From NCBI GenBank assembly GCA_019187365.1, contig JABARE010000002.1:1-64000 (forward strand): a DNA stretch of 64,000 nucleotides, read 5' to 3'. Within the stretch, counting starts at the first letter, position 1, and each line of letters starts with the position of its first letter. The translations under genes were made by a program, and so were the position numbers. This document shows positions 42,931 through 53,360 of the stretch, piece after piece. Source of the DNA: Saprospiraceae bacterium. Its GTDB lineage: Bacteria > Bacteroidota > Bacteroidia > Chitinophagales > Saprospiraceae. The notes beneath the pieces were generated by a model. It saw only the letters and a list, made by a program, of their open reading frames with translations, ran no database searches and had not been told where the DNA came from.

Positions 42931-45900
42931 ATGAAAAAGCTTCTTTTGGTAATAATAGCATTAAATTTCTTAGGAGATTGTATTTTTTGTCAAAATTATT
43001 CGAAAATATATGGTGACAACCTTGACAATAAAGCATCAGTAATTAAACAATTTGGGGCTGGAGTGTATATTGCAGGATTAAAGGTTAATAATGGAATTAC
43101 ATACGCAACAATTTCAAAACTTGAAGAAATAAGTGGCGCCATCCTTTGGCAAAAGGAGTTGAATTTACCTTCAGAAATAATGGATTTAGAATATATGCCA
43201 TTGGATCCGAATTCTGGATCTCCAGTAGAAGGAATTATAATAGTTGGTAGGACCCTGCCGTTCACCAATGCTGGTCTGCCACAGGATAACAAATCATTTA
43301 TCTTTTCCCTTGATGCAAGTACTGGAAATATTATAGCAAGCAAGCTATATGACAGTCGAGGAAGAGAATCTTTTAATCGAATTATCAGGCATCCTAATCC
43401 AGCTAATAGCGCATTTCCATATTATGTATTAGGAAGCGTTAATGTTAATAATAATCCAAGCTTCCCTCCGCCAAGTAGTGTTGACAATGTAGTATTAGTA
43501 AATTTAAATGTTAATTTAGTAAATAATTATTTTAGTTTATATTCAGGATTGAATACTAATATTTCCGAAATTGATTTAGAATTTTCTAGGGGTATCATTC
43601 CGTTAAATAGTAGTAATATATTATTAGTTGGTAATAGAACGAACGCCTTTGGATGGGGTGCATTAGTAAAAATTAATGGGTTAACTGGGGCTATATTATA
43701 TGCTACTTCATATCAGAATTCAATGGATATTCTTGATGGTATTGAATTATCGACTGGTGACATTTTGGTAACTGGTGAGTATTTTCCTATGGCCGGTTCT
43801 AGTAGTGCATTTGTTGGCGTATTGATGAATAGCGACTATTCATTTAAAAATCATCGCTTCTATTCCTTTGGGACTTTAAGGAAGTTTAAAAACATATATA
43901 CCGATGGGACTGATTTTTTTGTATGTGGACAAATTCACTCTACTACTCCATCGTTTAATGTGGCCCTTAAACTAACTTTGTCAACGGGACCTGGGCCTTG
44001 GTTTTTATCTTATCCTGATGGAAGGTATTTTTACCTACCTGGGGAAAGCAGTATTGATGAAGCGTGTACATTTTATTCTGCGATAAATAAGAAATTTTAC
44101 TTAGCAGAATCTAAATTAGGTAATTCAAGTCTTGGTGGTAAAGATATTTTTATTGAAAAAACAAATATGGATTTCATTAATTCATGTTCTGAAAATATAA
44201 ATATTATCAATTTACCAGTAGGAACTGATGGTAGTCAATTTGATATGAGAATGATCCATGTAAATCCAACCGCCCAATTAATAGGATTAAGTCCTCTCAA
44301 TTATAGAATACAAGATCATTGCATTTCCTGCAATATGAAAGTCGATATTAGTAGTGCTTTAGTTTCTTGTTACCAAGTGCAATTGAATTCCACAGTGATA
44401 TCAGGTACTGCGCCTTTTGTGTTTGCTTGGGACATTAATTGTAATGGCGGACCTTATGATTATACAATACAGAATCCGATTCATATATTTCCAAATTCTG
44501 GAACATATAATGTATGCCTTACCGTTACTGATGCTGCTGGATGCACAGCTTCAGATATTATTCAAATTGTTGTTCCACCTGATATTACACCTCCAAATAT
44601 TATGTGTCCGCCTGACATTACTTTAAGTACCGATCTTGATAAATGTACTGCTAAATATAATGCAATTGTAATTGCAACTGATAACTGTGACCAAGACCCC
44701 AAAATTACTTGTACTGCTACAGGTGCAACAATAGGTGGTATTGCTAATAGTGCATTTATATACAATAAAGGAGTAACAGAGGTTGAATGTGTGGCTACTG
44801 ATGATTATGGAAATAAATCTATTTGTAAATTTACTGTTACAGTAAAAGATCAGCAATTACCAACAATTATATGCCCCCCTAATCAAGTTCATACAATCCC
44901 TTTTTGTGACGGTGGCAAGATTGTAACTTTTAGTAATCCAATTGTGAGCGATAATTGTCCTATGTCTACCTTTAATTGTTCAAAGCAGAGTGGTGAATTT
45001 TTAACATGTGGTAACAATATTATTGTTTGTACTGCAACTGATATGTCGGGAAATACAGCAAGTTGTAGTTTTAGTGTCGATATTAATTGTAATTGTATTT
45101 CAATTATTGACACCTCGCTAAACTGTGGGGTTCTGCAAAATACTTATGATTTTGTACTTGAGATTCAAAATCAGTCTGGTTCTGGACTTCCATGTGCACT
45201 AGCCATTAGCTTAGACCCTCTACAAGGAACAATTACAACTTCGCCCCCAATGTGGGATGTAACAAATAGTTTTGCAACTATTCAAGGCACTATTGATCCT
45301 GTGGATCCTATACCTCCTTTATTTAATATAACAGTCAACGCAAATTGTACCTGTGCTAATGGTCAGATGATAAATTGTGTTGATAACATTTCATTGGTGC
45401 CAAGATGTTGTCTTGAAGCTCAAATCAACGATGCGGAAATCTGCATATATGCTGAGGAATTTACCATTCCGGTATTAGTTAACGGTGGTAATTATAACAT
45501 TACACAAGTAAAATGGTTTATCAAACCTTATTCTTGTGATCCTGGAGTCATGTGGACTTTATATCAGGAAAGTGACTTGTCTTCTACAGTTATTTTTCCA
45601 CCATTTTTAAGCAATAATCCTGATTATTCTTCAGGTTTCTGTATGTATGCTGTTGTTTCAGTATCTGATTTTCCGTGTGCGGAGTTAGAAAGTAACATTG
45701 CACATTTCAAGTTTTGTGATTATGATAGTTGTCGGTTAGAACTTTCTCAGCAATATTGTTATGTTGGAACTCCAATTGTACCAAATCCACTAAATCTAAC
45801 GGTTGTATCAGAATGCAGTAATACCATAGATTGGATTGATCCCACAGGCAATTTAATTCCTGGACAAACAGGGCAATTTTCATATCAACCTCCACCATTG

Positions 45901-47139
45901 AATTTTACGTTGTCAAATGATGATTGCTTTCAAACGTACAAATATGGGGTTCAAATATCAGGACTCTGTGGAATTAGAAAATGCTTTGCTGAAATTACTT
46001 TATTTAATAATGAAGCATCGGTCGGAACAATTGAAATGAATCCATTTGAGTCTCAACCATTTTGTCCTGGTGAAGACGCGACTTTAACTTTTTTACCAAA
46101 TTGTCCTATACCTCCTCCTCCTGTAGAATGGAATTGGTATTATAAGCAACTTATTGGTACTTCGGGACTTAGTCAACCATTATCAGGAGCGGGAAGCATG
46201 AATCCGTTAATTCAAAGCAACAGGCTATGGGAGGATACTTGGTACTATGTAAAAACTACAAATGGAGTATGTCCGACTAAGCAAACGGAATATTTTATCG
46301 ATGTCAGAGATAATCTGAACATAATTGATTTTACTGCGGAATCTAGCAATATTTGCATGAATAATGGTGTAAATTTATCTCTAAGCTATTTACCCACCGA
46401 TTGTGATGTTCAAATAACTTGGTATAAAGATGGGTTGGCCATCTTTTCATCTATTTATTCCGGCTCACCCGCAAATTATAATTATTTTAATCCAGATTTA
46501 AATGGACATTATAATGGAAATTATTATGCAGAAATAAAAAGTACTTGCTGTGAGAATCAGATGTTAAAAACAAAAATTGACATTATTGGACCGCCGATGG
46601 AGCTGGTTTTAAAAGGACCTTGTTTCTGGTGTTCAGGGGATGTTAATTTTGAAGTGGAAATAATGAATTCAATTGGTAATCCCTCAGCGTGCACTGTTCA
46701 ATGGTACAAATTTAATGATTCAGGGGTACCCATAATTATTACAGGTGCAACTTCAAGTACACTGGTTCAGAACTGTGGGGGCCATTATTTGGTAAAAGTT
46801 ATCTGTGGCGGTTGTGAATTATCGGCTGAAATTAATGTCGAAATTTGCAATTTGTGCATTGTTAATAATCAAGACATAGGTGTAAAATATAATATTTTGA
46901 GGATTTTTCCTAATCCAGCCAAAGATTATTTAAGTATTTTTATCGATGGACAGACTTTAGAGCCAGGCATGAGAATTCAAGTAATGGATCTTTCAGGCCA
47001 TGTCGTTAAGGACCAAACTATAGAGAAATTTATGGATTCATTCCGATTTTCAATTGCAAATTTAAATCCTGCATTATACTACATCCGTGCTAATTTAAAT
47101 TATGGAGGCACTTTGTATGGACGTTTTATAAAACTATAA
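42931..47139 (+). CDS. Giant secreted PKD/HYR-domain protein with T9SS sorting domain
   Basis: 1402 residues. Signal peptide 'MKKLLLVIIALNFLGDCIFC'. Residues ~25-450 are propeller-like repeats ('GDILVTGEYFPMAGSS', 'LVGNRTNAFGWGALVK'). A PKD domain lies near 470-550 ('SGTAPFVFAWDINCNGG', 'SGTYNVCLTVTDAAGCTAS'). Two HYR domains follow (about 552-720: 'PPNIMCPPDITLSTD', 'GVTEVECVATDDYGNKS'). Then cysteine-rich Ig-like modules, and a T9SS sorting domain 'LRIFPNPAKDYLSIFIDG' to 'LYGRFIKL'. It is likely a surface adhesin or matrix protein. It forms a tandem with the LamG protein and precedes the caspase gene by 89 bp. Confidence 0.88.
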   Translation: MKKLLLVIIALNFLGDCIFCQNYSKIYGDNLDNKASVIKQFGAGVYIAGLKVNNGITYATISKLEEISGAILWQKELNLPSEIMDLEYMPLDPNSGSPVEGIIIVGRTLPFTNAGLPQDNKSFIFSLDASTGNIIASKLYDSRGRESFNRIIRHPNPANSAFPYYVLGSVNVNNNPSFPPPSSVDNVVLVNLNVNLVNNYFSLYSGLNTNISEIDLEFSRGIIPLNSSNILLVGNRTNAFGWGALVKINGLTGAILYATSYQNSMDILDGIELSTGDILVTGEYFPMAGSSSAFVGVLMNSDYSFKNHRFYSFGTLRKFKNIYTDGTDFFVCGQIHSTTPSFNVALKLTLSTGPGPWFLSYPDGRYFYLPGESSIDEACTFYSAINKKFYLAESKLGNSSLGGKDIFIEKTNMDFINSCSENINIINLPVGTDGSQFDMRMIHVNPTAQLIGLSPLNYRIQDHCISCNMKVDISSALVSCYQVQLNSTVISGTAPFVFAWDINCNGGPYDYTIQNPIHIFPNSGTYNVCLTVTDAAGCTASDIIQIVVPPDITPPNIMCPPDITLSTDLDKCTAKYNAIVIATDNCDQDPKITCTATGATIGGIANSAFIYNKGVTEVECVATDDYGNKSICKFTVTVKDQQLPTIICPPNQVHTIPFCDGGKIVTFSNPIVSDNCPMSTFNCSKQSGEFLTCGNNIIVCTATDMSGNTASCSFSVDINCNCISIIDTSLNCGVLQNTYDFVLEIQNQSGSGLPCALAISLDPLQGTITTSPPMWDVTNSFATIQGTIDPVDPIPPLFNITVNANCTCANGQMINCVDNISLVPRCCLEAQINDAEICIYAEEFTIPVLVNGGNYNITQVKWFIKPYSCDPGVMWTLYQESDLSSTVIFPPFLSNNPDYSSGFCMYAVVSVSDFPCAELESNIAHFKFCDYDSCRLELSQQYCYVGTPIVPNPLNLTVVSECSNTIDWIDPTGNLIPGQTGQFSYQPPPLNFTLSNDDCFQTYKYGVQISGLCGIRKCFAEITLFNNEASVGTIEMNPFESQPFCPGEDATLTFLPNCPIPPPPVEWNWYYKQLIGTSGLSQPLSGAGSMNPLIQSNRLWEDTWYYVKTTNGVCPTKQTEYFIDVRDNLNIIDFTAESSNICMNNGVNLSLSYLPTDCDVQITWYKDGLAIFSSIYSGSPANYNYFNPDLNGHYNGNYYAEIKSTCCENQMLKTKIDIIGPPMELVLKGPCFWCSGDVNFEVEIMNSIGNPSACTVQWYKFNDSGVPIIITGATSSTLVQNCGGHYLVKVICGGCELSAEINVEICNLCIVNNQDIGVKYNILRIFPNPAKDYLSIFIDGQTLEPGMRIQVMDLSGHVVKDQTIEKFMDSFRFSIANLNPALYYIRANLNYGGTLYGRFIKL

Positions 47140-47228
47140 GTTAAAAAAGCCTTAATTGATTATTATTGAAACGAATCTAGATATTTTGATTTGTAAATGT
47201 CCATACAAACTCTAATCTTAGAAAGGGG

Positions 47229-49583
47229 ATGAGTTCAATTAGAATTTACTTATGTCAATTAATCTTTTTCAAAGCCTTGTTTGTACCCCTGCTTTCAGCT
47301 CAATCAAAAGGAGTCACCCCCTTAAACACATTAATAAACTTTGAAACCAAATCTACCTATGCCCTTGTAGTTGGAATTTCAGACTACCAGCATCCAGCCA
47401 TTCCCGATTTAAAATATGCTGACAAAGATGCAATGGCATTTGTACAATATCTTGAGTCAGCAGCAGGAGGATACGTCAAACCGGAAAATATTAGACTCTT
47501 GTTGAATCAGGATGCTACGATGGCAAGATTTGCATTGGCTTTGGTTTGGCTGATGGATCAATGCGATTCCAATTCACAGGCGATCATATATTTTTCCGGG
47601 CACGGCGATGTCGAAAGGAAAAGCATCAGTCAACCGGGGTTTTTGTTGTTTTGGGATAGCCCGGCGAATGTTTATATGTCCGGTGGAACTTTTTCAGTTG
47701 GGATGTTGCAGGAAATAATTACGACGCTTTCCCTGAAATCAAACGCAAACGTTATCGTGGCTCTCGATGCATGCCGCAGTGGTAAACTTGCCGGTTCCGA
47801 AGTCAATGGGAGTCAACTTACGAATTTGAGTTTATCTAAACAATTTGCGCGGGAAATTAAACTTCTTTCGTGCCAGGGAAATGAATACAGCCTTGAAGGT
47901 GAGCAATGGGGAAAGGGCAGGGGCGTGTTTTCTTATTATTTGATAAAAGGTTTAATGGGTTTGGCCGATGAGGACGGTGATGCAAGCATTGATTTATTTG
48001 AATTGGGAAACTATCTGGGGGAAAATATAAGAAGAGATGTTTTGCCGGCTCACCAGAATCCAATGATTCAAGGGGATCGGAATTATGTGCTTTCTGGTGT
48101 TCATCAACCAACATTGGACTCTATTCATCAAATGGAAAAGGGTGATGTTTTATATAGTCTTTCTCAAGTGGAGCCAAGACAAGTTACAGGCGATTTTATC
48201 AAGGACACAGTCCGTTTGGAGTTGTTTAATGACTATCAAAAAAGTATAACACAGGGGAAATTTCTTGAGCCGGAAAAGGAATCTGCAAACTATTATTATA
48301 ATTTACTCATTCAATCCGGATTGGATAAAACAGGTCGGGGAAATTTGAACCGCAATTTTGCAGCCATACTCATCAATGAAGCCCAGCAATTTGTAAACAG
48401 CATTTTGGAAACGGATCGGAAATTCTTATCAAGAACCGCACAATGGAGAGCCGGAAGAGCAGGAGAATGTAGAAATTATTTGGAAAGAGCAGTTTCCATA
48501 TTAGGTAATAATCATTTTATTACACCTCAGTTGAAATCTTTGATAGAATATTTGAAAGCTTACGCGTTATTGTATAATAATTTGAATCCGGATACGACCG
48601 CTGCTGCAGAAATTAAAAAATATTTATGGGCGGCAAGCACCTGGAATAAAGATTGGGCTTTGTACAGTTATACCTTGGGAATGGTGTATGCCTATAAAGA
48701 TAGAAGTTACGATTCTTGTAGTTATTATTTTCACAAAGCATTTAAAGAGTCGCCAAATTGGGCATTACCGCAAATCATTTTTCCAGTTGTATTGGAAAAT
48801 AATTTTTTAAATGATTCTTTGGCATTCGTGTACCTGACGGAAGCTGACCAAAGATTTCAGAATTTACCGCCCATTAAGAACGCATTAGGGCTTTATTTTA
48901 AAAATGCAGGAAATCTTGAGAAGGCAAGAGAATTTTTTGAATGGGCTATTCATCTGGATTCTGGGTACATCGATCCCTGCATTAATCTTGGAAATTTGTA
49001 TTTGGAGTCCAGACAATACAATAATGCTTTAAGCTGGCTTTGGAAAGCTCATAATTTAGATAATAGATCAGGTTTGACTACTTTGTATATTGGGAAGGTT
49101 TTCCATTTAAAGGGGCAAATTGATAGTGCAGAGTATTTTTACAATAGGGCTATCTTTTTGGATTCTAATTCAATCAACTTTCATATTCAATTGGCAAGTT
49201 TTTATATTGGTATAAAAAAATTTACAGAGGCGAATATTACATTAACTAAAGCCAGGTCGCTAAATGCAAATAATCCGTTTGTTCATTTGAATTATGGCAA
49301 TTTGTATTATTTTTTGGAAAGATACGAAGAGGCTATAAGCAGTTATAAAAAGGTTACGGAGTTGCTCGACAGCGATAATCGGGCATTTTATAATCTTGCA
49401 TGCATTTATAGCATTCAGAACAGGGAGGAAGAAGCTTTTATTAATCTGGAGAAAGCCGTTGAAAGAGGGGTTTCTTACGATGCCATCAATGGTGATTCCG
49501 ATTTTAAGGTCCTCAGGAAGAATCAAGACCGGTGGGCACGTCTTGTGAAAGCTCATTTTAACATCAATACTCCGGGAAAGTAG
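47229..49583 (+). CDS. Exported caspase-family (C14) protease with TPR repeats
   Basis: 784 residues. Signal-like N-terminus 'LCQLIFFKALFVPLLSAQ'. The caspase p20-like domain spans ~38-290: 'YALVVGISDYQHPAIPDLKYADKDA', His125 in 'IYFSGHGD' and Cys182 in 'IVALDACRSGKL', both catalytic residues intact. 'HQNPMIQGDRNYVLSG' closes the domain. From ~430 to the end are TPR repeats ('ALGLYFKNAGNLEKAREFFEWAIHLD', 'LNYGNLYYFLERYEEAISSYKKV'). It is a metacaspase-like enzyme, predicted to cleave after basic residues, exported to periplasm or outside. It shares the caspase fold with the CHAT protease 10 kb upstream. Confidence 0.9.
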   Translation: MSSIRIYLCQLIFFKALFVPLLSAQSKGVTPLNTLINFETKSTYALVVGISDYQHPAIPDLKYADKDAMAFVQYLESAAGGYVKPENIRLLLNQDATMARFALALVWLMDQCDSNSQAIIYFSGHGDVERKSISQPGFLLFWDSPANVYMSGGTFSVGMLQEIITTLSLKSNANVIVALDACRSGKLAGSEVNGSQLTNLSLSKQFAREIKLLSCQGNEYSLEGEQWGKGRGVFSYYLIKGLMGLADEDGDASIDLFELGNYLGENIRRDVLPAHQNPMIQGDRNYVLSGVHQPTLDSIHQMEKGDVLYSLSQVEPRQVTGDFIKDTVRLELFNDYQKSITQGKFLEPEKESANYYYNLLIQSGLDKTGRGNLNRNFAAILINEAQQFVNSILETDRKFLSRTAQWRAGRAGECRNYLERAVSILGNNHFITPQLKSLIEYLKAYALLYNNLNPDTTAAAEIKKYLWAASTWNKDWALYSYTLGMVYAYKDRSYDSCSYYFHKAFKESPNWALPQIIFPVVLENNFLNDSLAFVYLTEADQRFQNLPPIKNALGLYFKNAGNLEKAREFFEWAIHLDSGYIDPCINLGNLYLESRQYNNALSWLWKAHNLDNRSGLTTLYIGKVFHLKGQIDSAEYFYNRAIFLDSNSINFHIQLASFYIGIKKFTEANITLTKARSLNANNPFVHLNYGNLYYFLERYEEAISSYKKVTELLDSDNRAFYNLACIYSIQNREEEAFINLEKAVERGVSYDAINGDSDFKVLRKNQDRWARLVKAHFNINTPGK

Positions 49584-50275
49584 TCAGAGGGCTCTACCTG
49601 GGGTGTATGCAGTGCTCTTTGTTCCGTTATGGTCAAGACTTAATGAATGTGAGTGATGCGGATGGATCCAGTTATAAATTTTCGGTGGGAGTCTGAGTGC
49701 AGCCGATCGCAATTCCATGGTAAGTCTCTATGATCCGGGCGGATGGGCTTGCACACCATGCAATGTCTGGGTGCTTTCCTTCGGGGTTAGTACCCCGGAA
49801 TTCTTAAGCTCCACCCTAAAATAGTTTGCAAAAAATTTGGAATTATCCCTGCTCTGTTGTAAACTTGCCTGACAAACCTCCTGTCCTTTCCATTTGGGCG
49901 TGTGAGTTTTTTGGGGAGAGACCGGCGGTAAAGCATAAGCGGTAATGATCAGGGTGATGTGTTCGATGCTTGTGTTTAAGTGCGACTGGGATGGAAGGCG
50001 AAAGCAATTCGCAAACGGGTAGGCCGCATAGCTGGTGCCGTCGACTCATTGAATTTTCTCAGGGGTTAAGACGTTAAATTGAATTTTAATTTGGCTGCCT
50101 GGTAGCGGCCATGTAATCTATTCTCCAAAACAGAAGGGTGTGTTTAGAGAGGATCATTCCTTTTTACACAAGCCTTTTAAAGGATGGATTCGTGGAGCAT
50201 CTGGGTTCCCTTAGGCTGCAAATCGCAGAAGGTGCACTCATTCAACCCTGTAATTTTAACCTCAAATTCAATGAT
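49584..50275. other. Intergenic region carrying a diverged repeat
   Basis: No intact gene. It contains the ~250-bp segment at 49824-50072 that is homologous to 55735-55991. Short frames here (including a minus-strand one with 'GLSGKFTTEQG') look like repeat artefacts. Confidence 0.55.
49824..50072. repeat. Diverged ~250-bp direct repeat, left copy
   Basis: Shares CAAAAAATTTGGAA, CTGTCCTTTC-[CA]ATTTGGGCGT, TTTTTTGGG[G/C]GAGA and TCAGGGGTTAAGAC with 55735-55991 in the same order and with nearly the same spacing (52 vs 53 nt and 178 vs 185 nt between landmarks). The centre is more diverged. The two copies bracket the five-gene module 50276-55481. Confidence 0.6.
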
Positions 50276-50668
50276 ATGAAAACATTTTTCGCGCAGAATG
50301 GGTATAAAGCCCTTATGGGTATTTCAATGCTCCTCGCTTCCATTGCTCTGTTCATCAGCTCCATTCAGCATGTGATCGCAGAGCATCCTGTGGGTAACGC
50401 ATCCGGAATTCAATTTCCTTTCAATGAAGATGGGTCTGTCACCGTAAGGTTGGCCGACGACCAATTGCAAAAGATTTTGCCTTTGGTCGAGGAGGGAAGT
50501 ATTCTGGTCAGGTTCACCGACGCACAATTCAATAAGCTCGTGCAAGTGCAAGAAGTTGACCTGGTTAAGATCAATGGCCAGACTCCCGCGATCTTTCGGG
50601 AAAAGACGGATCAGGAAAGTAGAGCTTCCCTCATGGTTAGAAGCCAGAATTATGAAGAGGAAAGGTAA
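50276..50668 (+). CDS. Small membrane-anchored hypothetical protein
   Basis: 130 residues from the ATG at 50276 (another ATG lies 5 bp earlier but out of frame). One hydrophobic helix near the N-terminus, 'ALMGISMLLASIALFISSI', then a soluble acidic part with two similar segments 'GSVTVRLADDQLQKILPL' and 'GSILVRFTDAQFNKLVQV', an internal duplication. No known family. It is first of five co-directional genes, 97 bp before the amidase-like gene. Confidence 0.7.
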   Translation: MKTFFAQNGYKALMGISMLLASIALFISSIQHVIAEHPVGNASGIQFPFNEDGSVTVRLADDQLQKILPLVEEGSILVRFTDAQFNKLVQVQEVDLVKINGQTPAIFREKTDQESRASLMVRSQNYEEER

Positions 50669-50765
50669 TGTATTATCCGCCTTCAAAATAGCCTGGTGTA
50701 ACCGGCATGAAGCAATGCTTGAATAATGCGGGTAAAAGATTTTTAATGTCGCTTTGTCTCAACGT

Positions 50766-51596
50766 ATGATTAAAACCCATTTCCAAAGGGAGCTGTTGCT
50801 GACGCGCCCGCAGGGCCGGCGCAAAAGCAATACCATACGGGAAGTTCTCAAGATCCAGAGTTGGCTGAATCTTCACGAAATGGCTTCTCCGGGCACAGGT
50901 CTCGCAGTTGAGATGGACGGCGATTTCGGCCCCGCAACGGAGGCTGCTGTCAAGGTGTTTCAGAAAAATTCGGGACTGGTTGCCACCGGTGTGGTGGACC
51001 GCGAGACATTCGGTGCGCTGTCTGCTCCCCTGCGCAGGGCTTTTTCAGGTTTGAGCCCGGGAGGCAGCCTGAACCAGAGAACTTGCCACGTCGCCGGACT
51101 GCATTTACAAAATAAACCTTTTGAACTGGAAGTCGGCGGAGAAACCAACTGCGGTCCATGGGTGCGCAGTTTTATGGACGGCAACGACGGAAGCATATGG
51201 CTGTGGTGCATGGGTTTCGTTCAAACGGCAATTGACCAGGCGGCCTCAGAGATGAACGTCGATTTTCGCGACTGGATGCCGCACACCTATAGTTGTGACA
51301 CCATCGGCAATTTTTGCCTGGCAAAGGGGGCACTTGTTCGAAATGAGGAGTGGAAGCTGGATCCGGCGCTGGCGAATCCGGGCGATGTCTTTCTGATGCG
51401 CAAGAGCCGGTATGACTGGAATCATACCGGTATCATTGCCGGGGTCGAAGGCCAAACCATAAGGACCATTGAAGGAAATACAAACCACGGAGGTTCCCGC
51501 AACGGAAATGGAGTCTATGCTCGCATTCGAAATTATCATCAGTCCGCTATAGATCTGATTTCTTTGGAAAAATTAACCAAGAACCAGTTCAATTAA
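50766..51596 (+). CDS. Peptidoglycan-binding and CHAP/NlpC-like amidase protein
   Basis: 276 residues from the ATG at 50766 (a TTG at 50754 is in frame). A PG_binding_1 domain: 'VLKIQSWLNLHEMA', 'DGDFGPATEAAVKVFQKNSGL', 'VVDRETFGAL'. The second half is a CHAP-like cysteine hydrolase: Cys148 in 'IWLWCMGFVQ' and His220 in 'DWNHTGIIAG', with 'IEGNTNHGG' after it, a pattern common in endolysin-type enzymes. It likely cuts peptidoglycan stem peptides. No signal peptide, so export would need a special route (holin-like partner or lysis), as with phage lysins. The next gene starts 1 bp after it. Confidence 0.85.
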   Translation: MIKTHFQRELLLTRPQGRRKSNTIREVLKIQSWLNLHEMASPGTGLAVEMDGDFGPATEAAVKVFQKNSGLVATGVVDRETFGALSAPLRRAFSGLSPGGSLNQRTCHVAGLHLQNKPFELEVGGETNCGPWVRSFMDGNDGSIWLWCMGFVQTAIDQAASEMNVDFRDWMPHTYSCDTIGNFCLAKGALVRNEEWKLDPALANPGDVFLMRKSRYDWNHTGIIAGVEGQTIRTIEGNTNHGGSRNGNGVYARIRNYHQSAIDLISLEKLTKNQFN

Positions 51597-51597
51597 A

Positions 51598-52491
51598 ATG
51601 ACAACAATGGATACTGCAGAACTCAAAGGAAAACGCCTGGTATTTTTGATTGGGGCGAACCTCGCCCTAACGATGCTGATCGGGTGGGGGCTGACCCACA
51701 AACTTCAGAAGACCGAAGCGGATTACATCCGCAGCAGTTCTGAAGCGAGCAGCAATCAACCATCAGACGAAAATCCGGGCAATCCAGGGCAAAACCGGGT
51801 TGGTGTGGATACACCTCAAATGAATGGACTTGTTGACACCCCTAAGGGTGATCGTGCGAAGCAAACTGAGTTGAACCGGCCCAATGAGAAGGACACAGCA
51901 AAAGCGGGTAAGCAAAAATCGAAGGGAACTCCTGCCGGAGCCGAAGTGAAATCCGGTGTGACTTTTTACGATATCATATTGCTGATGATCCTGGCGGGTT
52001 CCCTGGGGGGCTTATTGTGCAACCTCCGGGGATTTTTCATGCATTTTCAAAGTGAGCAAAGGAGTTTTCCGGGAAACCTGGAGATCCCCTACTACGTCCG
52101 GATCCTTCTGGGAGGCGGCGCCGGCTTGTTCATTTATTTTGTGGCTAACTTCATGATCTCGTCGGTTACGATGGAGTACCGGGCTACCCAAGTTCCGTTC
52201 AATGGGATGGTCTCCTTTATTGCATTGGCCATATTGGCCGGATTTGGCTCGCTGGAATTCTTTCAGAGACTCAAGGAGACCGCAAGGGCACTGTTTGGAC
52301 AAAAAGCGGAAAAATCCAAATGGGAGAGAATTGAGGAACTCTATGGCCTGCATAAAAAGGGCGTGATCAGCGAAGACGAATTTAAAAAGCTCAAAGATGA
52401 TTTGATTGCAGCATCCGACATCGAAACCCGGATGAACATGCTGGAAAGACTCGCCCAAAAAAAGTCTGATTCTGAAAGCTCCGGTCCATGA
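51598..52491 (+). CDS. SHOCT-domain membrane protein
   Basis: 297 residues. One helix at residues ~14-30 ('LVFLIGANLALTMLIGWGL'), a long polar, low-complexity periplasmic or cytosolic linker (residues ~35-115, rich in N, Q, P, K), then two or three further helices ('DIILLMILAGSLGGLLC', 'ILLGGGAGLFIYFVANFMI', 'FIALAILAGFGSL'). The C-terminus 'ELYGLHKKGVISEDEFKKLKDDLI' is a SHOCT-like helical hairpin, often an oligomerisation motif. It starts 1 bp after the amidase gene, so translation is probably coupled. Could act as its membrane partner; unproven. Confidence 0.75.
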   Translation: MTTMDTAELKGKRLVFLIGANLALTMLIGWGLTHKLQKTEADYIRSSSEASSNQPSDENPGNPGQNRVGVDTPQMNGLVDTPKGDRAKQTELNRPNEKDTAKAGKQKSKGTPAGAEVKSGVTFYDIILLMILAGSLGGLLCNLRGFFMHFQSEQRSFPGNLEIPYYVRILLGGGAGLFIYFVANFMISSVTMEYRATQVPFNGMVSFIALAILAGFGSLEFFQRLKETARALFGQKAEKSKWERIEELYGLHKKGVISEDEFKKLKDDLIAASDIETRMNMLERLAQKKSDSESSGP

Positions 52492-52583
52492 ACGTTCCCT
52501 GGAATGCATGAGGATTACTCGGTCAAAGGCCGGTAAACCGATTGAGGATTCCAATCATTTTGGCTCAATAAAATTACCTTACC

Positions 52584-53360
52584 ATGGAAAAGAAAAGTTT
52601 AAAGCGCACTCCGGGTGTTTTCTCTGAGCGGAAAAGCAAAAACCCCTATTCGCCGGCCGATGCAGAAGTGCATGTATATGGGAAAAAGCCGGTGCGATGT
52701 GAGTCCGATTCCCGGGGGTATGCGACCCCCAAAAACCGGAACATCGCGGAAATCGTTCTGGATGCTTCCGAAGGGTTTATTCCGCTATGGAAAAAGGACG
52801 TCAATCTGCGTTGGCGGTTTCATCCCGCTCTTTACAATTATTTCATGGATCCCGATGAGGCCATGAAGGCCATCCGGGATCTATTGGGAAAAGGGATCCT
52901 GGAGTGGGGAAACAGCGCTCCGGTAAAATTCAGCGAGCGCGACGACGCATGGGATTTTGAAATTGTGATCAGAAAGGACAATTGCGATTACCGGGGATGC
53001 ACGCTTGCCAGCGCCTTTTTTCCGGATGGCGGCAGGCATCAGTTGACCTTGTATCCGAAGTTGTTCGAGCAATCAGAACAGGAGCAGGTGGAAACGATGG
53101 CGCATGAATTGGGTCATATCTTTGGACTGAGGCATTTTTTTGCTGAATTGCACGAAAGTTCCATGCCTTTTGTGAAGTATGGAAGGCACAAGCCTTTCTC
53201 TATCATGAATTACGGCAATAAGTCCAAAATGACCGCCGCTGACCGGAGGGATTTGAAATCTTTGTACCAGAAAGTGTGGAGCGGAGAACTGACGGAGATC
53301 AACGGAACCCGGATCGTGACGTTTTACCCCTATCACATACTCGGTGGGGTGAATTCGTGA
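52584..53360 (+). CDS. Matrixin-type zinc metalloprotease
   Basis: 258 residues. The zinc motif is H174-ELGHIFGLRH184 (HExxHxxGxxH), with the Met-turn 'FSIMNYGNKSKMT' about 30 residues on. 'GCTLASAFFPDGGRHQLTLYPKLF' before it resembles the M10 strand leading to the zinc helix. No signal peptide or prodomain is apparent; the first 50 residues are basic and polar. So it either acts in the cytosol or leaves by a non-Sec route, like the amidase-like neighbour. It is 92 bp after the SHOCT gene. Confidence 0.85.
   Translation: MEKKSLKRTPGVFSERKSKNPYSPADAEVHVYGKKPVRCESDSRGYATPKNRNIAEIVLDASEGFIPLWKKDVNLRWRFHPALYNYFMDPDEAMKAIRDLLGKGILEWGNSAPVKFSERDDAWDFEIVIRKDNCDYRGCTLASAFFPDGGRHQLTLYPKLFEQSEQEQVETMAHELGHIFGLRHFFAELHESSMPFVKYGRHKPFSIMNYGNKSKMTAADRRDLKSLYQKVWSGELTEINGTRIVTFYPYHILGGVNS

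Noticed and set aside
49843..50049. Minus-strand 68-residue frame
   Set aside because: It lies in a diverged repeat whose second copy has lost the frame, so coding is not conserved.
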